Notes: generated from the letters alone by a model not told the origin. 64,000 nt of DNA from Tenacibaculum sp. MAR_2009_124 (GCF_900105455.1 NZ_FNSF01000001.1:253001-317000); one strand, 5' to 3'; numbered from the stretch's first letter, positions 44,192 to 54,095 are shown. A program made the numbers and translations.

Positions 44192-47100
44192 TTATAAAAT
44201 AATCAGTTTTCTTTGTTCTGAAAAATTAGAGTTTTCAATTTTAACTATGTAAATACCTTTTGGCAATCTTTCAATATTTATTTGTTTTTGGTTATTAAAC
44301 TTCTCTATCGTTAATACATTATCTCCGTTTAAGTTTAAAACCCTAATGGTTGCTTTGCTTTTTAAGCCGTCAATCATTAGTTTGTTAGATGCAGGGTTCG
44401 GGTATAACATAATGTTATTTCCATCTTTTGCTTCTGGAGGTAATATTTGGTGTTCCGCTTGGTGGATATTACTTTCACGATTTACCAAATCATCTTCGCA
44501 TGTAATAAGTATGAAGTTGTAAGCTGAATTTAGGGTTGGCCCAGTAGTTTCAAAAGTAAATGAACTTGTAATTGTGCTATTACTTTCCCAAATAAAAGCT
44601 CCATTACTATTTGAAATATCATTTGAGGTTGTGTTTCGAACGAAATAGCGATTACCGTCCGTACCACTAATAATTTCATTGTCAATTTGTGAAGTTAAAG
44701 TGTAATTATCATTAGAAATTACCGAATCATCTACATTTGCACCAAGTCTTCTAAAGTGTCTTAGTATGGCTCTTGTAGGTTGATTTCCAGTTATAGTAAA
44801 TGTAGAATTTTCATTTTGAGAAACAACAAGTTGACCGTTATTGTTAGTGTGAGTATTTTGACCACTTACGATAACACTTCCATCAGGAAGTCCGTAATTT
44901 TGACTAATATCTTTGGTGAAGTTTACTCCGCTAGTGTTACTTCCAAGTTCCAAAACAGTTCCATTAACAGTTACGGAATTAGTTGTTGCGTTGTTACATG
45001 GATCACATGCTCCATTTACATCGGCGTTTGTAACTGCTTCTGTAGTACTTTGTGGTGATGCAGAAATGGTTGGGACTCCATCTCCATCAACATTTGTTCC
45101 CAGATTTTCAGAGCTACCACCATTACTTCCGCCAGAGAGTGTGTCTGTTGGATCAATATTATTGGCTCCTTCTAAAGCATCGGGGCAACCATCATTATCA
45201 GAATCGGTGTCCAAATGATTAGGTATACCATCGTTATCGGTATCTCTATTTGAATCTCCTTCCTGTTCAATAGTGTCTAAAATACCATCATTATCATCAT
45301 CTAAATCACAAGTATTTGCAATCCCGTCGTTATCGTTATCAGGAAGATTAGAAACTGTAGTGTCACAGCATATTATATTTAAAGTAAAGTTGTATGCAGA
45401 ATTCAAATTAGGTCCTGTGGTGGCAAATGTAAAGGGATTTGTTATGATACCGTCACTTTCCCAAACGAATGCTCCTGTACTATTTGATACGCCATTTGTA
45501 CTTGTGTTTCTAACAAAGTATCTATTTCCATCAGTTCCACTAACAATTTCATTATCAATTTGAGAAGTTAAAATATAGTTGTCGTCAGAAATGACAGAAT
45601 CTTCTACACCAGCACTTAATCTTCTAAAATGCCTCAATGTAGCAGTTGTCGGTAAGTTTCCAGTGATTGTGAAAGTGCTACTTTGATCTTCAGAAACAAC
45701 TAATTGTCGATTACCGTTAGTATAGATATTTTCACCATTTACGATAACACTTCCTTGTGGAAGACCATAGTTTTGACTGATATCATGAGTAAAGTTCACG
45801 CCATTTGCATTACTTCCAAGTTCTAAAACAGTTCCGTTAACTGTCACTGAGTCATTTGTTGCATTACTACAAGGGGCACATGAACTATTTATGTTCGAGT
45901 CAGTAACAGCATTTGTAGTGTCTTGAGGAGCTCCAAGAATAGTAGGAATACCATCGCTGTCTACCATAATACCAAGATTTTCTGAACTACCTCCGTTACT
46001 ACCTCCATTTAAACTGTCTGTGGTGTTGATCATATTGGCTCCTTCCATGGCATCAGGACATCCATCATTATCAGAATCAGTATCTAAATGATTAGGGATT
46101 CCATCGTTATCAGTATCTCTGTTGGAATCACCTGATTTCTCTATGCTATCTAAAATACCATCGTTATCGTCGTCTAAATCGCAGGTATTGGCAATACCAT
46201 CACCATCAGTATCTGGGAGATTAGAAACTGTTGAATCACAGCATATTATGTTTAAAGTAAAATTGTATGCAGAATTTAAATTAGGACCAGTTGTAGCGAA
46301 AGTAAATGGATTGGTTATTGCATCATCACTTTCCCAAACAAATGCTCCTGAACTATTTGATATCCCATTAGAGCTAGTATTACTTACAAAATATCTGTTT
46401 CCATCAGTTCCGTTGATTATTTCATTATCAATTTGTGAGGTTAAGTTGTAGTTATCATTGGAAATAACTGAATCTTCCACTCCAGCATTTAACCTTCTAA
46501 AGTGTCTCAAAATAGCAGTTGTAGGTAGGTTTCCACTTATGGTAAAAGTTGTGCTCTCGTTTTCAGAAACAACCAATTGCCTATTGTTGTTGGTGTATGC
46601 GTTTTCTCCTGTTATGATAACACTTCCTGCGGGAAGTCCATAATTTTGACTAATATCTTTGGTAAAGTTTACGCCAGTTGCATTTAGACCAAGTTCTAAA
46701 ATAGTTCCGTTTACTGTGACTGAATTTGAGGTAGCATTACTGCAAGAGTCGCATGAACTTGTTGTAGTGGCATCTGTTACCGCTGTTGTAGTATCCTGAG
46801 GAGAACCAGAAACAGTGGGGATGCCATTTTGATTAACACTAATACCAAGATTTTCTGAACTTCCTTCATTACTACCTCCTGTTAAAGTTTCGGTTGTATT
46901 AATTGCATTTGCAGCTTCTGTGGCATCAGGACAGCCATCATTATCAGAGTCTGTGTCTATTTCGTCTGTGAGTCCGTCATTGTCTGAATCTGGACATGGG
47001 CTAAAAATAGTTCTGAAGTTATCCACAAAAGCCCATCGAAAATAGTTTGCATTTATCCTTCGGTTGGCACCAATTATAATGTAGTTGGTTCCGTTTGTTA

Positions 47101-47815
47101 AACCGTAATCGGCAGGAATAAAAGTTAATTCTCTTAACTCCCAATTCCCTGAACTTGTTAGAGGAATGTTAGGGATGTCATACAAAAGATCTCCATCAGT
47201 GGGACTTGTTGGAGGTTGCCCATTGATGTAGATTTCGGCGTTAACAGGGTTTGTGCTTGGGGTGGAATTTGGAACAGTATATTCAGTATAATAAAATTGT
47301 AAGTTAATAGGGATGGTGACATCAGGTATTTCAATAGCCTGAGTAATATATTCCTCACCACGAAACCCCATAAAAGAACCACCAGCAGGTGAAGATCCGA
47401 AACCAGGAAGGTTTTTTCTGTCGATATGATTTGAATTAAAAGCGATAACATCATTTGTAGACAAATCGGGAGTACCCCCTTTAACCCAGGGATATGGGGC
47501 AAAATTTCTACTCGGAGTCGTATATGGAGTACCAGAATTTTCAGGGTCAACATAATTTTCGTTAAAGTTGCCATTTAAAACCAGTTCGGTTTGGGGGAAT
47601 CCATTTGTTGTACATTCGGTAGTGTCTAGAATACCGTCATTATCATCATCTAAATCTTCATTATTTGGAATGCCATCGCCGTCAGTGTCTATGATGGTGT
47701 TGATTTTTTTGATAGAACTCTTTAAATTGAGATTTCTCTCTTGTCCGGTTAGTGACAATGTTGAGAAACAAATTGAAAGTGCCAAGAAATACTTAGCGTA
47801 TACCATTGTTTTCAT
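44192..47815 (-). CDS. T9SS-secreted protein with thrombospondin type 3 motifs and three 291-aa repeats
   Basis: 1207 aa. Signal peptide (STLSLTGQ, about residue 25), an early calcium-binding TSP3-like stretch (TDGDGIPNNEDLDDDNDGIL), a jelly-roll-like domain (about 75-275), then three near-identical 291-residue units. Each unit starts with DTDSDNDGCPDA, has an ECHO-like core (NSVTVNGTILELG ... NYGLP.GSVI) and ends in the next TSP3 motif. The DNA period is exactly 873 bp (46923, 46050, 45177). The final ~75 residues are a type A T9SS sorting domain (LYPNPASNKLMIDGLKS). Likely a calcium-stabilised surface or gliding-related adhesin; function is inference. Confidence 0.9.
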   Translation of the reverse strand: MKTMVYAKYFLALSICFSTLSLTGQERNLNLKSSIKKINTIIDTDGDGIPNNEDLDDDNDGILDTTECTTNGFPQTELVLNGNFNENYVDPENSGTPYTTPSRNFAPYPWVKGGTPDLSTNDVIAFNSNHIDRKNLPGFGSSPAGGSFMGFRGEEYITQAIEIPDVTIPINLQFYYTEYTVPNSTPSTNPVNAEIYINGQPPTSPTDGDLLYDIPNIPLTSSGNWELRELTFIPADYGLTNGTNYIIIGANRRINANYFRWAFVDNFRTIFSPCPDSDNDGLTDEIDTDSDNDGCPDATEAANAINTTETLTGGSNEGSSENLGISVNQNGIPTVSGSPQDTTTAVTDATTTSSCDSCSNATSNSVTVNGTILELGLNATGVNFTKDISQNYGLPAGSVIITGENAYTNNNRQLVVSENESTTFTISGNLPTTAILRHFRRLNAGVEDSVISNDNYNLTSQIDNEIINGTDGNRYFVSNTSSNGISNSSGAFVWESDDAITNPFTFATTGPNLNSAYNFTLNIICCDSTVSNLPDTDGDGIANTCDLDDDNDGILDSIEKSGDSNRDTDNDGIPNHLDTDSDNDGCPDAMEGANMINTTDSLNGGSNGGSSENLGIMVDSDGIPTILGAPQDTTNAVTDSNINSSCAPCSNATNDSVTVNGTVLELGSNANGVNFTHDISQNYGLPQGSVIVNGENIYTNGNRQLVVSEDQSSTFTITGNLPTTATLRHFRRLSAGVEDSVISDDNYILTSQIDNEIVSGTDGNRYFVRNTSTNGVSNSTGAFVWESDGIITNPFTFATTGPNLNSAYNFTLNIICCDTTVSNLPDNDNDGIANTCDLDDDNDGILDTIEQEGDSNRDTDNDGIPNHLDTDSDNDGCPDALEGANNIDPTDTLSGGSNGGSSENLGTNVDGDGVPTISASPQSTTEAVTNADVNGACDPCNNATTNSVTVNGTVLELGSNTSGVNFTKDISQNYGLPDGSVIVSGQNTHTNNNGQLVVSQNENSTFTITGNQPTRAILRHFRRLGANVDDSVISNDNYTLTSQIDNEIISGTDGNRYFVRNTTSNDISNSNGAFIWESNSTITSSFTFETTGPTLNSAYNFILITCEDDLVNRESNIHQAEHQILPPEAKDGNNIMLYPNPASNKLMIDGLKSKATIRVLNLNGDNVLTIEKFNNQKQINIERLPKGIYIVKIENSNFSEQRKLIIL

Positions 47816-48905
47816 TGATTTTTGTTTTAAATTAAAATATAGAATAGGTATAGTTTCTATAGTTCAGTCGTTTAGACTCAATGTAAGTTTGGTTGAATGG
47901 TCTGTTAATTTGCTGTGAAAGACTAAAAGATACTTTGATAGCTACTTTCGTGTAGATTGACTAGAAAAAATGTTTCATGTTGTAAAGGGTTTTAGGTTTA
48001 TGTAATATTGTTTCGATTTGCTTTTTGGGCTCGAAACAACTTTAATTTTGCCATACTCTTTGCAGAGCTCCCTTTATGCTTGTTGTATTTAGCTTTTAAT
48101 TAAAAACTTCAAGTTCAACATTTTTTAATTTGATAAGAGTAACTGGGGTATAGGACTGTATTAACACAGTGTACGTTTTGGGGTAGTGTAAGTTACTGTA
48201 TGTTACAAGGTTATGTTAATGTGTTTAAATCGACAATACCTAGTTTCCCTTAAAAGCATACTAGGGATAACCCTTAGTTGTCTGAGATAAAATTTGGAGA
48301 TTGCAGATTGATGTAAAATTAAAAAACCACTAAACTTACTGCTTCATAAGGAACTAGTTTAGTGGTTTGTCAAGGTCAGTGAATCGACCAGTTTTTAGGT
48401 AAATAAAAATATATTTAGCCTATTAGAGAAGGGTGTTCTTCTTTTTTAGGGTTATGTTTTTTATGCTTCTAAATTAATTTCAAAACCCTTTGTGTCGTAT
48501 AAGTAAGATAGTGTAAGGATTCAAAATTGGTTAACGTAGAAATCTTTACCAGAGTTGAGATTTCTCTTTCCATGATAGAAATTGGTTCATAAATTTTATA
48601 AATGTTTCTTTTTAGGGAACTCGATTTATATGTTAGAGATTTACTTTATGTTTCACTTATTGTTTATTATGAACCAAAATATATCATGTCATGTTAAATA
48701 ATTCGTTTAATGGAATTCGAAAATATTTTTTCGTTTTCATTAATTATGACACATGTTTTTTGGCTAAGTCACAATTAATGAGATAAAAAAGTCTTTTTTT
48801 GTGAAAAAGACACGTTAAGCAGTATAAACAGTTCTATTAAATTGTTTTTTGAAAGCTTAAAAAAATTATATTTGAGCGCATTAATACTAAAATCGAATTG
48901 AAATA
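47816..48905. other. Intergenic region with one strong minus-strand hairpin
   Basis: About 1.1 kb without a CDS between divergent genes. A perfect 12-bp stem AACCACTAAACT (48325-48336) / AGTTTAGTGGTT (48356-48367) is followed on the minus strand by TTTTTT. It therefore looks like the 3' end of a small minus-strand transcript like those elsewhere in the region. The rest shows nothing I can name. Confidence 0.5.
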
Positions 48906-49814
48906 ATGGTAGTGAAGAAAAATAATAAAAACAAGTTGTTTATTGTTTTTATGTTAGTGGTAGCAGAGTTTTTTATGTCTTGTAATGTTAATAAATCCGA
49001 GCATAAAGATTTAGAAACAGGAGCTTATTCAAAGGGAAATGGAATAACCTGTAAAAATGTTCAGATTACTACTAATGGAAAATTAGTTAAAAAAAATCAA
49101 TTTGTTTATGGTGAAAGGGTGAATTTAGTTTTTAATGATGTAAAAGGTTTGAAGAAATTAGATAGTTTGATTTATCCTGGACTATCAATGCATATTATAA
49201 AAAACGAAAAAGACACATTAGTAGCAAAACCTGATTTACTTGAAAAATTGAAAAATGGAGTTAAATTATCTCCGCTTCAGTTAAGAGCTGCATTTAAAGC
49301 AGCATTACCTTATAAAAATAAAGAGGAATATAAAGTACTTGTTAATATATGGGATAATAAAGGTGAGGGAAGGTTTTCATATCAATTACCTTTTTCGATC
49401 GAAAAAAATAAAGTTTTAAATGTACAAAGTTTAGGGATTAATTATTCGAAAGTTTATTTATATAATGAAACACTGAAGCAAATTGTTACTTCTAAAGAGA
49501 TAAATTCAAATCATACTTTCATTTTGGTGGTGGAACGAGTTGATGGATTAATTCAGAAAGACCAAAGAGTGTTTCCTGTATTTTCAATAGAAATGGGAGA
49601 CAGTAAAGGAAATAAAATTATATCAAATACAAATGTATTAGAGAGGTATGAAAGTGGAGGAGTTTTGGCCGATGATTTAAAGGTTGGTAGGTTAACAGCT
49701 AAAATAACGTTTACAAAAGGAAATTTTAATAATCCTTACAAATTAAGGGCTAAGTTCGGTGATAGGAATTCATCTAAGAAAATAGACATTTTAGGTAATT
49801 TAATAATTAACTAA
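48906..49814 (+). CDS. Hypothetical lipoprotein
   Basis: 302 aa, lipoprotein signal (EFFMSC, Cys at about 26). The mature part is beta-rich in two similar halves (KNVQITTNGKLVKKNQFVYGERVNLVF; SLGINYSKVYLYNETLKQIV), suggesting two Ig-like or immunoglobulin-superfamily sandwiches. Not recognised. Followed after 34 bp by a DinB-like gene on the same strand. Confidence 0.8.
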   Translation: MVVKKNNKNKLFIVFMLVVAEFFMSCNVNKSEHKDLETGAYSKGNGITCKNVQITTNGKLVKKNQFVYGERVNLVFNDVKGLKKLDSLIYPGLSMHIIKNEKDTLVAKPDLLEKLKNGVKLSPLQLRAAFKAALPYKNKEEYKVLVNIWDNKGEGRFSYQLPFSIEKNKVLNVQSLGINYSKVYLYNETLKQIVTSKEINSNHTFILVVERVDGLIQKDQRVFPVFSIEMGDSKGNKIISNTNVLERYESGGVLADDLKVGRLTAKITFTKGNFNNPYKLRAKFGDRNSSKKIDILGNLIIN

Positions 49815-49848
49815 AAAAAGGAAAGTATTATTTATCAAATAATATACT

Positions 49849-50328
49849 ATGTATGAAAATATAGAACCAATCTTGAATGCTTTAAACGAGACTCCAAGAA
49901 TTTTAAATGAATTAATTTCAGAAATAAATTCGGGTTTATATAAGAAAGAAATAGTGAGTGGTAAGTGGACTATTCACGAACATGCAACTCATGTTGCAAT
50001 GTCTGATTTACAGGGGTTTCAAAAAAGGTTAGTAGATTTTAAAGAAAAGGAAAAACCTGCATTTACTTCTTTGTCAGGAAGTAACTTTCATTCAAATTAT
50101 TATCTCAATTTAAATTTAGAAAAGACGGTTGAAGATTTTTTTAAAGTAAGACAACAAACAATTGATTTTGCTTTGTCTTTAACTGATAAAGATTGGAATA
50201 AAGAAGCTATTCATTCTGAATACGAAAAGTATACTCCGAATATAATGCTTAGACATTTACTAATGCATGATCATAATCATCTTTATAAAATTGAAGACAT
50301 GGGCTTTGGAATTGGACATGTAAAATAA
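49849..50328 (+). CDS. DinB-like protein
   Basis: 159 aa, DinB_2-type four-helix bundle. The metal-binding histidines are probably in WTIHEHATHVAMSD and in the C-terminal RHLLMHDHNHLYKI. Its closest counterpart in the window is the DinB-like gene at 16708. Probable operon with the preceding lipoprotein gene. Possibly a metal-dependent thiol transferase; not certain. Confidence 0.88.
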   Translation: MYENIEPILNALNETPRILNELISEINSGLYKKEIVSGKWTIHEHATHVAMSDLQGFQKRLVDFKEKEKPAFTSLSGSNFHSNYYLNLNLEKTVEDFFKVRQQTIDFALSLTDKDWNKEAIHSEYEKYTPNIMLRHLLMHDHNHLYKIEDMGFGIGHVK

Positions 50329-50382
50329 ATTGATGCTTTGTTCTTTAAGCTTAAATTTTAAAGTAATAAAAGAGCAAAGAAA

Positions 50383-50522
50383 AAGCTCCCGGAGGAGCTT
50401 GAGCAATTTTCCCAAGTCGAAACGAAATAAGCAACCAAAAGGGGTGAGGGTTGATTTTGTATTGGGTATAAGTTCTTTAGATGGCTTATTTGTAATGGAT
50501 GTATATTTGATACTATCAATTA
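50383..50522 (-). ncRNA. Candidate C-rich-loop small RNA, copy E
   Basis: The minus strand has TACATTTG (50528-50535) followed by CAGTGTAATT, nearly identical to the start of copy C. The transcript has a TTGATA-G-TATCAA hairpin, then an AAATAAGC..GCTTATTT stem whose large loop holds AATCAACCCTCACCCCTTTT, and ends in the terminator AGCTCCTCCGGGAGCT + TTTTTC. That terminator is nearly the same as those at 43100 and 50851. No ORF. Confidence 0.45.
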
Positions 50523-50605
50523 CACTGCAAATGTAGATTCTTAGTAGAGGTCAATATGCGGTGACGTATAACTGTTGATGATATTTACTTAAAAAGAGAA
50601 AAGAA

Positions 50606-50689
50606 ATGTCTAGAAAGAGAATTTTAGAGCTTGGTGGTGATTGTGTAACTTATGAATGGTGTGGAACTGTTTGCAAGTTAGGTGATTAA
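50606..50689 (+). CDS. Possible 27-aa Cys-containing peptide
   Basis: MSRKRILELGGDCVTYEWCG and on to TVCKLGD: three Cys, a Gly-Gly after a short N-terminus, and a stop. It recalls the core parts of the Gly-Gly peptides at 56.2 and 57.6 kb, but the N-terminus does not match their leader. Its first ten codons also overlap sequence that is conserved upstream of the small-RNA promoters. Doubtful. Confidence 0.2.
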   Translation: MSRKRILELGGDCVTYEWCGTVCKLGD

Positions 50690-50850
50690 TGAAGTTGTGA
50701 CTTATTTTGAATATTGGTGAATTAAAAGAGATATAGGGAAATTAAAATAGCGAAAGTTATTGTCGCTAACAATGAAATATCCAGAGCTTTTATAGATTTT
50801 TTGATTCTTTATAAAGTTTATTCGGAAAGAACATTATAGAAGAAGGACAA

Positions 50851-50870
50851 AAAAGCTCCCGAAGGAGCCA
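50851..50870 (-). terminator. Strong minus-strand terminator
   Basis: GGCTCC-TTCG-GGAGC followed by TTTTTT on the minus strand. It lies 20-30 bp past the terminator of small RNA copy B and is nearly identical to the hairpins at 43100-43120 and 50383-50400. Confidence 0.7.
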
Positions 50871-50889
50871 ATCATCCCCAAATAGAGGA

Positions 50890-51015
50890 TGTAAAAAAGC
50901 TATCAAAACGTTTTAAAGGGGAAATACTGTATCGGATGATTGTGTTTTGATAGCTAATTTTTGTTAACTAAATTATGATAATTGTAACTAATATTTAAGG
51001 GGTAAATTATAATTA
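50890..51015 (-). ncRNA. Candidate C-rich-loop small RNA, copy B
   Basis: Promoter TACTTTTG on the minus strand (51021-51028). The 5' part contains ACCCCTTAAATATTAG in the loop of an imperfect TGTAA.TATAATTT stem. The 3' part is a perfect 12-bp stem (50898-50909 with 50944-50955) with loop AATCATCCGATACAGTATTT followed by CCCC, then TTTTTT. Both C-rich loops and the AATCATCC motif are shared with copy C, and the latter also with copy D. No ORF in either frame of the RNA strand. Confidence 0.55.
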
Positions 51016-51167
51016 CAGGACAAAAGTATAACTGTTTATCTATTAAAACCGGAGTGAAGTAGTCATGTCTAGTGACTTTTATGAAAAAAAGCAACAATTT
51101 GTCTAAAACGAGAATTTTTATGGATTTTTAAGTGTTTACTATTCAGTCAGATGTGTCTTTAAAAAAT

Positions 51168-52605
51168 AAAAGAGTGGAGATACCTCCAGTCATGGTCGGA
51201 AGAAATTCCGACCATTTATTTTTAAGTTTCAAAATGATCTAAATTTCCATCACAAATTACCACAATCATAGCAATGGCTAAATTTCTGAGTTCCATTTTA
51301 AACCTTCTTTTAGCCGTTTTATACCCAATATTGTTAGCTTTTTTATAGATTGCTATTAACATTGCTACAATTAAAGTCATATATAGAACTACTTTGATTC
51401 CGTTTTTATTCAAAGATACTAAGTGACTTACATTTAGTTCTTGCTTTATAAAGCGAAAAAAGACCTCAATATCCCATCTCTTTCTATAGGCTTGCGTAAT
51501 TTCCTTAGCAGAGAGATCAAATTGATTAGAAATAAAACAAAATTCTTTGTGATCTTCAGTTTTTGTTTTTGCAACAATCAAACGTAAAGGAGTCTTTACT
51601 AACTCTTGTTTATAGTGAATATTTCCTCTCTTATTATTTATAGCTTTACCAGTATACAGATATACTTTACTATCTTTTATAAGGCTTAACTCTCCTAGGT
51701 CAGAGTTTTGATTTTTATCGAGTAAAGATTCCAATTCTACATATTTTCTATTTTCTTTTGCTCTAGCAATAAAATAAATATCATTACCACTAAAATCTTT
51801 CATGGTTCTGGTAGATTGAAGACCTCTATCAATGACGTAAATATTTTTATGATTTTTGTGTTGTTTTACATGATCCATTATAACTTCAGGCAAAGCCATA
51901 TCTTCACTGGAATACTTAGGTTCTGTAAACACTTTAAACTCACAAGGCAATAAACCATCAAAGGTAATAGTATATTTAACAGATTTCTTACCATTTTTAT
52001 GATCAATTCCTTCTAATAATTTACTAGCAGCTTCACTAACCATCGAGCTATCCACATGAACTAATTGATGTTTTTCGTTATTAGAAGTCATTGGATAAGC
52101 ATCGTGAAACTGGCTATAAATGCATTGATATATTTGAGCGAAATAATCGGAATCAATTTTAGATAACCTTTCTGAGATAGAACTTCTTCTGATGGATTCT
52201 GATTTATCTAAATTGAAAAGAGTTTTAAACAGAGAATCATTAAAAGTATCTTCTAAGGTACGTTGACTTAATTTTTCGTTTTCTACAATACCATAAAGCA
52301 ACAAATAAAACATTTTTTTACCATGAAGCACTTTGGTGTAATAATCCACATTAGTTGTGGATGATAATTTAGATAAAAGAGCTTCTGGAATAATACCTAA
52401 TAATTCTTTTACGGATATTTTATGATCTTTAAATACTGACATAATAGCTTAATTATCAGTATATAAGATACAAAAAACAATACTCAAAAACAAGTTAAAC
52501 AACTGAAAAACAGCAGGTTAAAATAATTTTTTTTTTATTTCTTAGAAACAAAAAAAGTCGGAAGAAAAATCTTCCGACCATGACTGGAGATACCTCCACT
52601 CTTTT
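51168..52605. mobile_element. IS4-family insertion sequence
   Basis: Terminal inverted repeats of about 35 bp, AAAAGAGTGGAG.TA.CTCC and onward to GGTCGGAAGA, with two mismatches. Each end also carries a subterminal hairpin: 51192-51215 (10-bp stem, GAAA loop) and 52557-52578 (9-bp stem, AAAA loop). One transposase gene inside. I could not identify a convincing target duplication in the AT-rich flanks. It landed in the gene-poor region next to small RNA copy B. Confidence 0.9.
51222..52442 (-). CDS. IS4-family transposase
   Basis: 406 aa. N-terminal DUF4372-like domain (about 1-80) and DDE domain: D131 (HVDSSMV), D205 (YVIDRGL), E326 in the YREK signature YRKRWDIEVFFRFIKQE. Intact and full length, so the element may be active. 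The hairpin at 51192-51215 is just past the stop codon and can stop its transcription. Confidence 0.95.
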   Translation of the reverse strand: MSVFKDHKISVKELLGIIPEALLSKLSSTTNVDYYTKVLHGKKMFYLLLYGIVENEKLSQRTLEDTFNDSLFKTLFNLDKSESIRRSSISERLSKIDSDYFAQIYQCIYSQFHDAYPMTSNNEKHQLVHVDSSMVSEAASKLLEGIDHKNGKKSVKYTITFDGLLPCEFKVFTEPKYSSEDMALPEVIMDHVKQHKNHKNIYVIDRGLQSTRTMKDFSGNDIYFIARAKENRKYVELESLLDKNQNSDLGELSLIKDSKVYLYTGKAINNKRGNIHYKQELVKTPLRLIVAKTKTEDHKEFCFISNQFDLSAKEITQAYRKRWDIEVFFRFIKQELNVSHLVSLNKNGIKVVLYMTLIVAMLIAIYKKANNIGYKTAKRRFKMELRNLAIAMIVVICDGNLDHFET

Positions 52606-52630
52606 TAAATTATTTAGGACTAGTAAAGCT

Positions 52631-53293
52631 CTATCGATGTAAATTGTAAGTGGTGGTAGAAGAGCAGTTTCCCGTTAAAATATGATCCGAAGAAATTTCT
52701 TCTCCTGTACGTATATGAACAATTTCCATAAGGTGTTTATCCTCTATTGGGAAATCATTAATAAGTAAAGTTTTGTTAGGAACTAAATAACCTAATGATG
52801 ATCTACCATTACCGTTATTGCGTATAGAAATGTGCAAGTTGTCAGTAAAACCGGTGAGGCCAGGAGAGGTGTTTCTTAACATTATGTTTGCAGATTTTAA
52901 GACATTTACTGTTAAGATGTTTTGTTCTTTATAACGATTACCTAATACAGTTTTAGAGCTTTCATCGGTAAAATAATTATTCAAGAAGAAAAGATTGTTT
53001 TTACATTCGGAAGTGTGTTCAACTTTCGCAGTGTATTTCTGGTGTTTCTCGATATTTTTATTGAATATTATCTTACCAGATTCATCAGTAATTCCTGTTG
53101 CTACTGGTTTTGCTTCATCTAAAGGGTATAGGTTTTTCCTCAAATAAAGAGTTACTTCAGCTGATTCTAAAGGAACTCCTTTATCTAATACTTCTACGGT
53201 TAAAGAAGGTTGCTCAATCGGAAGTTCTTCATTAGAGTTGCAAGAGATTAATAAAGCTGTTATAAAACAGCTAAACATTAGTTTAGTTTTCAT
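52631..53293 (-). CDS. Lipoprotein with carboxypeptidase-regulatory-like domain
   Basis: 220 aa, lipobox LLISC (Cys at 18). The first half is a transthyretin/CarboxypepD_reg-like Ig fold (TVEVLDKGVPLESAEVTLYL, VATGITDESGKIIFN); the second half is beta-rich and unrecognised. It ends 26 bp from the IS right end, so its natural 3' region was displaced by the insertion. Function unknown. Confidence 0.82.
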   Translation of the reverse strand: MKTKLMFSCFITALLISCNSNEELPIEQPSLTVEVLDKGVPLESAEVTLYLRKNLYPLDEAKPVATGITDESGKIIFNKNIEKHQKYTAKVEHTSECKNNLFFLNNYFTDESSKTVLGNRYKEQNILTVNVLKSANIMLRNTSPGLTGFTDNLHISIRNNGNGRSSLGYLVPNKTLLINDFPIEDKHLMEIVHIRTGEEISSDHILTGNCSSTTTYNLHR

Positions 53294-53600
53294 ATGTAGT
53301 AAAAAGTTTAAGTTAAATATAGTATTGCTTTTTTAGTTAGCAAATACTAAAAATAGTGCAACAAATTTCATACCGTTATGGGCAAATTGTTTAGAAGGTT
53401 GAATATTTAACATTGAGGTGGTTTTACGGGATAAATGAAGAGTAATATGAATGAGATCCGTAAAACAAATTGAGTTATAAAAATTAAGAATAACCCTATT
53501 TTACAATATCTATTGATTACGAAGGAGATAGGTTCCTGTTTCCATGTTTTTGAAATTAAATATTATAAAAATCGAGAGTATTAGTTTCTATGGTTTAAAC

Positions 53601-53750
53601 TTAATGCTTCTTTGAGTTATTGAGTAGTTTATAAATAAAAAATAAAGGAATAATACTAAATAGGCCTATGGTGTTTTGGAGTATACTCCAAATGATTATT
53701 CCAATGCAGAAACCAATGAGTATTGCGTTGATGAATTTTTTGTTTTTCAT
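53601..53750 (-). CDS. Small two-helix membrane protein
   Basis: 49 aa: MKNKKFINAILIGFCIGIII then WSILQNTIGLFSIIPLFFIY and KLLNNSKKH. Two hydrophobic helices, Lys-rich ends, ATG start and a clean stop. It is too short for usual gene callers but looks like the short hydrophobic proteins common in Flavobacteriaceae genomes. Function unknown. Confidence 0.6.
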   Translation of the reverse strand: MKNKKFINAILIGFCIGIIIWSILQNTIGLFSIIPLFFIYKLLNNSKKH

Positions 53751-53871
53751 TGTATATATATTAGGTTAGAGTATATGCGTAAAAGAATTGATTAATCATG
53801 GATTAAAGTATAGAATGAAAGTTTTGAAACTTTATTTGTTGGTTGTTTAATTGATTTTAAAGATAGTAACA

Positions 53872-53985
53872 TTAGAATAACTTTGGTAGTAGTAAAAAAG
53901 CGATACCGGCCAAAGCTAAAATTATACCTATGATTATTTTGGTTTTTCTCTCTAATTCAAGAAAGAAGAACGTTAGAAGTAACAC
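53872..53985 (-). CDS. Possible small membrane peptide or its remnant
   Basis: 37 codons from a GTG: hydrophobic N-terminus, LELERKTK, then IIIGIILALAGIAFLLLPKL. The second helix reads well, but the start overlaps the AraC fragment on the other strand, so the N-terminus may be lost. Low confidence. Confidence 0.3.
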   Translation of the reverse strand: MLLLTFFFLELERKTKIIIGIILALAGIAFLLLPKLF

Positions 53986-54095
53986 GTTTTAAAAAATCAA
54001 ACCTATCTATTAAGGAAATTTCTAATGAATTAAGATTCAAAAACTCTAGCTCATTTAGTCCTTTTTTTTCGAGCTTTAGGGGTGTTTTTTATAGT
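53946..54095 (+). pseudogene. Fragment of an AraC-family regulator
   Basis: A frame starting near 53946 reads LIQERRTLEVTRFKKSNLSI followed by KEISNELRFKNSSSFSPFFS, the second helix-turn-helix of an AraC protein. The N-terminal three quarters are missing and the end runs into the convergent LytTR gene. A decayed remnant, perhaps of a regulator that once controlled the nearby small genes. Confidence 0.65.

Noticed and set aside
50330..50536. 68-aa plus-strand frame after the DinB-like gene
   Set aside because: Lies on the opposite strand of a terminator and small RNA copy E; no protein-like features.
50893..51028. Small RNA copy B as a 6S RNA or a riboswitch
   Set aside because: No long bulged rod as in 6S RNA, several copies exist, and no gene follows downstream that a riboswitch could control.
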